Shown here: piece after piece, positions 57,865 to 64,000 of the stretch
Numbering within the stretch: the stretch's first letter is position 1
Layout: each line of letters opens with the position of its first letter
NCBI GenBank assembly: GCA_965226855.1
Contig: CBDDEE010000019.1
Location: 1 to 64,000 of the forward strand
DNA from: JAUXJB01 sp965226855
GTDB taxonomy: Bacteria > Myxococcota_A > UBA9160 > SZUA-336
Length of the DNA: 64,000 bases
Reading direction: 5' to 3'
The notes under the pieces: generated by a model
Databases searched by the model: none
What the model saw: only the letters and a program-made list of their open reading frames with translations
Told to the model about the DNA's origin: nothing
Translations under genes and position numbers: made by a program

Positions 57865-58979
57865 GTCGCCTGGGCCTGCTTGCGGCGCTTCTCCTGGTAG
57901 TGCCGGCCAGCTCGCAGGCTGACCAGCGATCGCGTCTCGAGAGCGTCCGACGCGAGATCGAGCAGCGCGAGGCACGCGCCGCCGACTACCGCGAAGAGGC
58001 AGATGGCCTCCTCGAGGAGCTCGACGGCATCGATCGAGAGCGGAACGAGCTGCGCCGGAGCATGCGATGGCTGCGGGACCACGCGCGGATTGCGGAGCAG
58101 GATCTGGCCGAGGCGCGGGTCCGCACCGCGGCAGCCGCGAAGCGGATGGACACGAGTCGGGCGCGGCTGGAGGCACGCCTGGTCTCGCTCTACAAGTTCT
58201 CGTCCCTCGGCGGCGTGCGGGCGCTCTACTCGGCCCGAGACTTCCAGTCCTTCGCGCGCGGACGGCAGGGGTTGACTCGGATCCTGGAGCAGGACCGCCG
58301 GCTCTTTGCGGGCTTTCGGGAGGCGCAGAGCGCCTGGGAGCGCCAGCGGGACCTCGGCCTAGAGCTGCTGGAGGAGCTTGCGGGTACGGGTCAGGAGCTG
58401 GCCCGCCGCGAGGACCGGATGCGCCAGACCATGGTCGAGCGGCGCAACGCCATCGCCTTGCTCCGCTCCCGCTCGCGGGACGAATTGCGTGCCGCCCGGG
58501 GGCTGCGGGAGGCCGCGGAGCGGCTCGAGCGGGCCATCGAGAGAATGCCGCGCTCGAGAGCGGGTTTCTCGGGTGCGGGGCTCCAAGCGGGCGCGCTCGC
58601 CTGGCCCGTGGAGGGGCCAGTCCGACTGCCGTTCGGACGTCAACAGGATCCTGAATTCGGGACCGAAACACTCCGTACAGGCATCGAAATCGAGGCCGAG
58701 CTCGGCGAGCCGGTCCGCGCTGTCGCGCGCGGCAGGGTACTCTTTGCGGGTTGGTTTCGTGGTTTCGGGCAGCTGGCGATCCTGGACCACGGCAAGGGCA
58801 GCGTAACGGTGTCGGGTTACCTCGACGAGCTGGAGACTGCGGCGGGGGACTGGGTGAACGAAAACCAGACCATTGGTAGGGTGGGTGAGACTGGATCTAT
58901 CTTTGGACCCGGGCTTTACTTCGAGATCCGTCAGCTGAACAAGCCCGTGGACCCGCTCGACTGGCTGGCACCACGCTAG
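57861..58979 (+). CDS. envC: EnvC-like murein hydrolase activator, degenerate M23 domain
   Basis: A protein of about 372 residues. The best start appears to be CTG at 57861, overlapping the ftsX stop (CTGA), because it restores a signal peptide (SRLGLLAALLLVVPASSQA); the first conventional start, GTG at 57900, would lose it. A long coiled-coil (about 20-235) precedes a LytM/M23 domain (about 250-370). Metal ligands are lost: 'RTGIEI' replaces HxGxD-type, and 'GLYFEIR' replaces the HxH segment. The enzyme is therefore probably inactive and works like E. coli EnvC, as an FtsEX-linked amidase activator. Confidence 0.85.
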   Translation: MSRLGLLAALLLVVPASSQADQRSRLESVRREIEQREARAADYREEADGLLEELDGIDRERNELRRSMRWLRDHARIAEQDLAEARVRTAAAAKRMDTSRARLEARLVSLYKFSSLGGVRALYSARDFQSFARGRQGLTRILEQDRRLFAGFREAQSAWERQRDLGLELLEELAGTGQELARREDRMRQTMVERRNAIALLRSRSRDELRAARGLREAAERLERAIERMPRSRAGFSGAGLQAGALAWPVEGPVRLPFGRQQDPEFGTETLRTGIEIEAELGEPVRAVARGRVLFAGWFRGFGQLAILDHGKGSVTVSGYLDELETAAGDWVNENQTIGRVGETGSIFGPGLYFEIRQLNKPVDPLDWLAPR

Positions 58980-58991
58980 AGAAGGAACGGC

Positions 58992-60359
58992 ATGAGAAAG
59001 CTTCGACTCTTCGGAACCACGGCGCTGGCGCTGGCTCTGGGACTGCTCTTGCTCAGCGGCGTGGGCACCCTGCGTCCGAGCTTTGCCGCGAACTACGGGG
59101 ACCTCGATCTCCTTCCCACCGTGATCCACCTGGTGAAGTCTCACTACGTAAAGGACGTGGATGAGCGTGAGCTGGTCGAGGGGGCGGTCAAGGGGATGCT
59201 CGACGTCCTCGATCCACACTCGACCTATCTCTCTCCGGAGCTCTACGAGGAGGTCCAGCGCGACACGAAGGGAGAGTTCGAAGGTCTCGGCATCGAGATC
59301 ACGCAGCGCGACGGGTTTGTGACGGTCGTCGCGCCGATCGACGGGACACCCGCGCAACAGGCGGGAATCCGTGCGCGCGATCAGATCGTCCGCGTCTGCC
59401 CCGACACGACGGAGGAGAGCTGCCGGTCGACGCAGGACATGAACCTGATCGAGGCAGTAAAGCTCATGCGCGGCCCCCGCGGCACCAAGATCATGATCGA
59501 GGTCGTCCGCGAAGGCTGGGAAGCGCCGAAGCCCTTCATCATCAAGCGGGCATCGATCCGGCTCACGAGCGTCACGTGGCACATCATCGACTCCGACATC
59601 CCTTACGTGCGCGTGAGCCAGTTCCAGGAGCGCACGGCTCGCGAGCTGCGAGAAGCGCTCGAGGAAGCCTCCGGGCCGGTGCCCCACTTTCGCGGGCTCG
59701 TGCTCGACCTGCGCGACAATCCGGGCGGTCTGCTCCAGCAGGCTGTCGAGGTCGCCGACCTGTTCCTCGCTGACGGCCTGATCGTCTTCTCGGAAGGCCG
59801 CGGGGGCGGCAACCGCATGGAGTGGAGCGCCAAGCAGGAGGGTACCCAGCCCGCCTACCCGATGGTGGTGCTCGTCAATGGCGGCAGCGCCTCGGCGTCG
59901 GAGATCGTGGCCGGAGCGTTACAGGATCACGGGCGCGCGGTCGTGCTCGGAAGGGAGACCTTCGGCAAGGGCTCGGTGCAGACCATCATTCCGTTCGACG
60001 ACGGCTCTGGCCTGCGCCTGACTACGGCGCTCTACTACCTGCCCAGCGGCCGCAGTATCCAGGAGACCCGCATCCAGCCCGACATCACCGAAGATCCGTA
60101 CACCGAGAGCGAAGTCGCCGTGCTGCGGGAGGCAAGCGAGCGGAAGAGCTTTGGCGAGGAAGATCTCGCCGGACACTTCATCGCAGAGACCGGAGAGACC
60201 ACGGAGAGCGCAGCTGGGTCGAGCGAGGAGGAGTCCAACCTCACCAAGGAGGAGAGGTTCGTCCGCAGACTCCCTTTCGATCGCCCGCTCAGTCGCGCCG
60301 TGGATCTGCTCAAGAGCTGGACCGTCTTCTCCAAGCTCCAGCTGCCGGACGGTTCCTGA
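58992..60359 (+). CDS. ctpA: C-terminal processing (S41) protease CtpA
   Basis: A 455-residue periplasmic serine protease with an N-terminal signal or anchor (about 1-30). A PDZ domain (about 80-175, 'GLGIEITQRDGFVTVVAPIDGTPAQQAGIRARDQIV') is followed by the S41 core: 'GLVLDLRDNPGGLLQQAVEV', the nucleophile serine in 'VNGGSASASEIVAGAL' and the general-base lysine in 'ETFGKGSVQTIIPF'. The C-terminus is acidic and helical. It is 12 bp after envC, so the group ftsE-ftsX-envC-ctpA is probably one operon. Such proteases trim peptidoglycan-hydrolase regulators. Confidence 0.94.
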   Translation: MRKLRLFGTTALALALGLLLLSGVGTLRPSFAANYGDLDLLPTVIHLVKSHYVKDVDERELVEGAVKGMLDVLDPHSTYLSPELYEEVQRDTKGEFEGLGIEITQRDGFVTVVAPIDGTPAQQAGIRARDQIVRVCPDTTEESCRSTQDMNLIEAVKLMRGPRGTKIMIEVVREGWEAPKPFIIKRASIRLTSVTWHIIDSDIPYVRVSQFQERTARELREALEEASGPVPHFRGLVLDLRDNPGGLLQQAVEVADLFLADGLIVFSEGRGGGNRMEWSAKQEGTQPAYPMVVLVNGGSASASEIVAGALQDHGRAVVLGRETFGKGSVQTIIPFDDGSGLRLTTALYYLPSGRSIQETRIQPDITEDPYTESEVAVLREASERKSFGEEDLAGHFIAETGETTESAAGSSEEESNLTKEERFVRRLPFDRPLSRAVDLLKSWTVFSKLQLPDGS

Positions 60360-60374
60360 GTTCGGAACGTCGCT

Positions 60375-61208
60375 GTGAGCCCCCCCGACTCGGTCGACGC
60401 GTTCCTCGCGCAGAGCCGCGAGCGGATCGACAAGCAGCTGGACGGTTGCCTGCCCCCGTTGGACGAGCCACCAGCCTCGATACACGAGGCGATGCGATAC
60501 GCGCTCTTCTCCGGCGGCAAGCGGCTGCGTCCGGCGATGGCCTTCGCAGGCGCGCTGGCCGCCGGGGCGGATCCCGATTGCGCCCTGCCGGCCGCCGCAG
60601 CCGTCGAGCTTGTCCATACGTTCTCGCTCGTGCATGACGACCTGCCGGCGATGGACGACGACGACGAGCGGCGCGGACGCCGCACGGTGCACGTGGTTTG
60701 GGACGAGGCGACTGCGATCCTGGCCGGGAACGCGCTCTTTGCTGAGGCCTTCAGACAGCTGGCTAAGGCTGGCATCCCTGGGGCGCTGGTGTCACGTCTG
60801 GCGCAGGTGGCCGGCTCCCGTGGCCTGCTGGGCGGACAGGTCGACGATCTCGCGTTCGACGCGGGCGCGGCCGACCTCGCGTCCGTCACGCGTATCCACG
60901 CTCGCAAGACGGCCGCTCTGTTCGAGTTCTCCGCCTGGTCGGGCGGACTGCTCGGCGGGCTCGAGGACCCCGACCTCGAGCGTCTCAGCGCCTATGGCCA
61001 TGCGTTCGGCCTGGCGTACCAGCTGGTGGATGACCTGTTCGACGCGGGCACGGACGAGTGCTCGATCCTGTCCGTGACGGGTGCCGCGAACGCAAGGCGA
61101 CTCGCCCAGTCCCAGATCGGGCTCGCCCTCGCGGCGCTGGAGCCGCTCGGGCCGATGAGCTGGGCACTGCGAGGGCTGGCCGAGAACCTGACGCAGCGGT
61201 TATCGTAG
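60375..61208 (+). CDS. ispA: farnesyl/geranyl diphosphate synthase
   Basis: A 277-residue trans-prenyl diphosphate synthase. The first aspartate-rich motif is 'VHDDLPAMDDDDERRG', and the second is 'YQLVDDLFDAGTD'. 'FSGGKRLRPAM' near the N-terminus is also diagnostic, and 'GGQVDDLAF' lies midway. The length fits bacterial IspA, giving C15 (possibly C20) chains. GTG at 60375 follows a weak ribosome-binding site, 15 bp after ctpA. It feeds on the products of the dxs pathway, and dxs follows 6 bp later. Confidence 0.93.
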   Translation: MSPPDSVDAFLAQSRERIDKQLDGCLPPLDEPPASIHEAMRYALFSGGKRLRPAMAFAGALAAGADPDCALPAAAAVELVHTFSLVHDDLPAMDDDDERRGRRTVHVVWDEATAILAGNALFAEAFRQLAKAGIPGALVSRLAQVAGSRGLLGGQVDDLAFDAGAADLASVTRIHARKTAALFEFSAWSGGLLGGLEDPDLERLSAYGHAFGLAYQLVDDLFDAGTDECSILSVTGAANARRLAQSQIGLALAALEPLGPMSWALRGLAENLTQRLS

Positions 61209-61214
61209 GTCCCT

Positions 61215-63104
61215 ATGAGTTCGATCCTGGACCAGATTTCCTCGCCGCAGGATCTGCGGAGCCTTCCCCAGGAGCGTCTGACCGAGGTGGCCGCCGCCGT
61301 TCGCAGCGCCATCATCGAGTCGATCTCGAAGACCGGCGGGCACCTCGCGGCGGGTCTGGGGGCGGTCGAGCTCGCGACCGCAATTCACTACGTGTTCGAC
61401 ACGCCGAGGGACCGCCTGATCTGGGACGTCGGCCACCAGGGCTATCCGCACAAGATGCTGACGGGTCGCCGCGAGCTGTTCGCGTCGATCGGCAAGAAGG
61501 GCGGCATGGGAAAGTTCCTGCGCCGCCACGAGTCCCCCTACGACGTGTTCGGCGCGGGTCACGCGGGCACCTCGATCTCGGCCGCGACGGGGGTTGCCGA
61601 GGCGCTGCGCCGCCGCGGTGAGAGCCACAGAACGATCGCGGTCATCGGCGATGGTGCGCTGACCGCTGGGATGGCCTACGAGGGCCTCAACAACGCCGGC
61701 TATCTCAAGCTACGGAACCTGCTCGTCGTTCTCAACGACAACGAGATGTCGATCTCGAAGAATGTGGGCGCGCTCACGAGTTTCCTCGCGCGACGCTGGT
61801 CGGCGCCGCAGACGAGGCGGCTAAAGCATGCGGTCAAGGCGTTTCTCGAGTCCGTGCCGTTTGCCAGCGATGAGTTGGTCGAGCTCGCGCGGCGCGCGGA
61901 GCAGAGCTTCAAGACCTTCATCTCGCCCGCCCAGCTCTTCGAAGGGCTCGGCTTCAACTACATCGGTCCGATCGACGGGCACGACCTCCACGAGCTGATC
62001 GAGACCTTCAAGAACGTGCGGGACATCGAAGACAACGAGCATCCCGTGCTCGTCCATTGCCGTACGGAAAAGGGATACGGCTACGCGCCTTCGCAGTCAG
62101 ACCCGATCAAGTATCACGGGGTCTCGCAGTTCGAGGCGTCCTCTGGCACGATGAAGAAGTCGAGCGGCGGGCCCCCCTCTTGGACGGAGGTCTTCGCCGA
62201 CGCACTGATCGCGCTTGCGGGGGACGACGAGCGCATCGTCGGCATCACCGCGGCGATGGCGGGAGGAACGGGACTCGATCGCTTCGAGCGAGTCTTCCCC
62301 GATCGCTTCTACGACGTGGGCATCGCGGAGCAGCACGCGGTGACCTTCGCCGCCGGTCTCGCCACCGAGGGACTGAAGCCGGTCTGCGCGATCTACTCGA
62401 CCTTCCTCCAGCGGGCCTACGATCAGATCGTCCACGACGTTTGTGTGCAGAACCTCGACGTCACCTTCGTGCTCGACCGCGCGGGGCTCGTGGGCGCCGA
62501 CGGCGCGACGCACCAGGGCCTGTTCGACCTCGCCTACTTGCGGACCCTGCCGAACATGATCGTGATGGCGCCGAAGGACGAGAACGAGCTACGCCAGCTG
62601 CTGAAGACGGCCATCGAGTACCCCGGGCCGGCGGCTGTCCGGTTCCCGCGCGGACCAGGGCTCGGCGTTCCGCTGGACTCCGACATCAAGACGCTCGCGA
62701 TCGGAGAGGCGGAGCTGCTCTGCGATGGTCGGGACGCCGCGCTGATCGCGATCGGAGTGAGTGTGCACGAGGCCAGCCTGGCTGCCGAGGAGCTCGAGGC
62801 GGCCGGCATCTCGACCGCCGTGCTGAACGCCCGCTTCGTCAAGCCGCTGGACGCCCGCTGGCTCGCCACGCTCGGGCGCCGTTGCGACGTGCTGTTCGTG
62901 ATCGAGGAGCACAGCAGCATGGGTGGCTTCGGTGACGCAGTCGCGGCCTCGCTGGCGGCGCAGAACGTCCAGGTTCCGCTGCGCGCGCTCGGCGTGCGCG
63001 ACGAGCTGATCGAGCACGGCTCTCAGGCCGAGTGGCGAGCCGAGCTCGGGCTCGACGCGGCAGGCATCGAGCGGGCGGTGCGGGAGCTGATCGGCCGACG
63101 GTGA
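61215..63104 (+). CDS. dxs: 1-deoxy-D-xylulose-5-phosphate synthase
   Basis: A 629-residue thiamine-dependent enzyme that opens the MEP isoprenoid pathway from pyruvate and glyceraldehyde-3-phosphate. 'GHLAAGLGAVELATAIHYVFDTPRDRLIWDVGHQGYPHKMLTGR', the thiamine-diphosphate motif 'VIGDGALTAGMAYEGLNNAG', 'FYDVGIAEQHAVTFAAGLA' (catalytic Glu) and 'DRAGLVGADGATHQGLFDLAYL' are all intact. Its length is standard. The stop codon overlaps the tlyA start (GTGA). Together with ispA it forms an isoprenoid gene pair often seen in this order. Confidence 0.96.
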   Translation: MSSILDQISSPQDLRSLPQERLTEVAAAVRSAIIESISKTGGHLAAGLGAVELATAIHYVFDTPRDRLIWDVGHQGYPHKMLTGRRELFASIGKKGGMGKFLRRHESPYDVFGAGHAGTSISAATGVAEALRRRGESHRTIAVIGDGALTAGMAYEGLNNAGYLKLRNLLVVLNDNEMSISKNVGALTSFLARRWSAPQTRRLKHAVKAFLESVPFASDELVELARRAEQSFKTFISPAQLFEGLGFNYIGPIDGHDLHELIETFKNVRDIEDNEHPVLVHCRTEKGYGYAPSQSDPIKYHGVSQFEASSGTMKKSSGGPPSWTEVFADALIALAGDDERIVGITAAMAGGTGLDRFERVFPDRFYDVGIAEQHAVTFAAGLATEGLKPVCAIYSTFLQRAYDQIVHDVCVQNLDVTFVLDRAGLVGADGATHQGLFDLAYLRTLPNMIVMAPKDENELRQLLKTAIEYPGPAAVRFPRGPGLGVPLDSDIKTLAIGEAELLCDGRDAALIAIGVSVHEASLAAEELEAAGISTAVLNARFVKPLDARWLATLGRRCDVLFVIEEHSSMGGFGDAVAASLAAQNVQVPLRALGVRDELIEHGSQAEWRAELGLDAAGIERAVRELIGRR

Positions 63105-63880
63105 CGCGCGAACGCGTCCGGGTCGATACTCGTGTCATGGAGCTGGGTCTCGAAGAGACTCGGAGTCGCGCCCAGGCGCGCATCCGGGCCGGCGAGGTGC
63201 GCCTGGGGGACCGGGTCCTCGACAAGCCGGGCAGCGTCGTGCCGGCGGACTCTGTACTCACGCTTCGAGCGCGCAGCCCGTACGTCTCGCGCGGAGGCGA
63301 GAAGCTCGCCGGCGCGCTCGATGGGTTCGCTCTCGATCCGGCTGGGCTCCGCTGCGCGGATATCGGCGCGTCGACCGGGGGCTTCACGGACTGTCTGCTG
63401 CAGCGCGGCGCCGCCTCCGTCTTCGCCCTCGACGTGGGATACGGGCAGCTGGCGCTGCGCCTGCGCGAGGATCCCCGTGTGCGTGTGCGCGAGCGTACGA
63501 ACATTCGCAAGTTCGAGCTCGATCCCGCCGAGCCACGCTTCGAGCTCGTGACCGCCGACCTCTCATTCATCTCGCTTCGCAGGGTATTGCCACAGCTCGC
63601 CGCGCTCACGAGCGCCGGGGGCCGCCTACTCGTGCTCGTGAAGCCTCAGTTCGAGCTCGAACGCTCCGAGGTGGGACGGGGTGGAGTGGTCCGGGAGACG
63701 GCAAAGCGTCTCCTTGCGAGCCGCCGTGTACGCGAGGCGGCGGAGGCCATGGGGCTCCTCTGTCTCAACGAGGCGGAGAGCGTCCTAGCCGGCCCCAAGG
63801 GCAACCGCGAGCGTTTCCTGTTGCTCCGCCGGCTTTCAGCCTACAGATCTCGCTCGCAGCGCCCGATCAGGGGATGTTGA
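63101..63880 (+). CDS. tlyA: TlyA-type rRNA 2'-O-methyltransferase/hemolysin-like protein
   Basis: A 259-residue protein with an S4 RNA-binding domain (about 1-65) and an FtsJ-like methyltransferase domain. The SAM motif is 'ADIGASTGGFTDCLLQRGA', followed by 'DVGYGQL', 'TADLSFISLRRVLP' and 'VLVKPQFELERSEVG', matching the KDKE-type set. TlyA methylates 16S and 23S rRNA ribose in mycobacteria and affects capreomycin sensitivity. GTG at 63101 overlaps the dxs stop. The adjacent dxs-tlyA arrangement is common in bacteria. Confidence 0.93.
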   Translation: MTRERVRVDTRVMELGLEETRSRAQARIRAGEVRLGDRVLDKPGSVVPADSVLTLRARSPYVSRGGEKLAGALDGFALDPAGLRCADIGASTGGFTDCLLQRGAASVFALDVGYGQLALRLREDPRVRVRERTNIRKFELDPAEPRFELVTADLSFISLRRVLPQLAALTSAGGRLLVLVKPQFELERSEVGRGGVVRETAKRLLASRRVREAAEAMGLLCLNEAESVLAGPKGNRERFLLLRRLSAYRSRSQRPIRGC

Positions 63881-63936
63881 TACTTGCGAGGCCGTGGAAT
63901 CCGCTTAAACTAAGGGCATCGTAACGGAGGCAGCGC

Positions 63937-64000
63937 ATGTCGGTCATCAGTCTCACAGAGGCAGCCGCCACGAAGGTAAAGCAGCTCATCGACCGGGACG
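63937..64000 (+). CDS. A-type iron-sulfur carrier (IscA/ErpA-like), N-terminal fragment
   Basis: The first 21 codons read MSVISLTEAAATKVKQLIDR, the usual start of HesB/IscA/ErpA A-type carriers ('itlT..Aa.kik.ll'). The conserved cysteines would lie beyond the window edge. ATG at 63937 is preceded by GGAGG (63926-63930), so the start is good. Such proteins pass Fe-S clusters to apoenzymes, possibly including IspG/IspH of the isoprenoid route whose genes lie alongside. Confidence 0.8.
   Translation, partial: MSVISLTEAAATKVKQLIDRD

Noticed and set aside
1..64000. CRISPR arrays, rRNA or prophage genes
   Set aside because: No regularly spaced short direct repeats, no rRNA-like stretches and no phage structural or integrase genes were seen.

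Overview
The window is GC-rich (roughly two-thirds G+C by eye), densely coded chromosomal DNA from a Gram-negative bacterium. It has an outer membrane (mla lipid-transport operon, ccm cytochrome c maturation, ftsEX/envC) and makes isoprenoids by the MEP route (dxs, ispA). Three traits together point to a deltaproteobacterium in the old broad sense (Myxococcota, Desulfobacterota or Binatota-like): a cysteine-type CcmE with no CcmG/CcmH nearby, a cofactor F420 operon (cofD-cofC-cofE), and a long beta-propeller secreted protein. The exact phylum cannot be fixed from this window alone.

Layout. 1-2 kb: edge of a TVP38-like membrane gene, a small excisionase-type DNA-binding gene, and a complete IS5-family element whose 4-bp target duplication sits on that gene's stop codon. 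2-8.4 kb (minus strand): a kinase-like protein lacking the catalytic HRD aspartate, a tRNA-dihydrouridine synthase, a PIG-L deacetylase and a nuclease-helicase fusion. 8.5-13.5 kb: xseA-xseB, then a tightly overlapping mlaFEDAC operon. 13.6-14.95 kb: a metallo-beta-lactamase-fold gene held between two ~0.2-kb inverted repeats. 15-26 kb: CobW GTPase, Ski2-like helicase, sugar symporter, nth-hemH, oxidoreductases, arfB, ChaC-like and PuuD-like enzymes.

26-32 kb: a membrane-stress cluster (PspA, a membrane protein with a decayed histidine-kinase ATPase domain, HtpX), a CaiB-type CoA-transferase and a frameshifted sigma-54 activator. 32-41 kb: leuA behind a candidate leader-peptide attenuator, ffh, a small biotin carrier, an SDR, plsB and hisG. 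41-48 kb: the ccm operon (ccmE-F-[zinc-ribbon membrane protein]-A-B-C-D). 48-51.7 kb: engB, then the F420 operon led by a DUF4124 lipoprotein. 51.9-64 kb: a propeller protein, a ClC channel, the divisome/peptidoglycan set ftsE-ftsX-envC-ctpA, then ispA-dxs-tlyA and the start of an A-type Fe-S carrier.

Through the window runs a dispersed intergenic repeat: a GC-rich hairpin core starting near 'TTGTGGGACCC' and ending near 'GCGGCGCTTGCA', in some copies followed by a tail carrying 'GGGACGGTCCTT'. I count about eight full or decayed copies. No rRNA, tRNA or CRISPR array was recognised.
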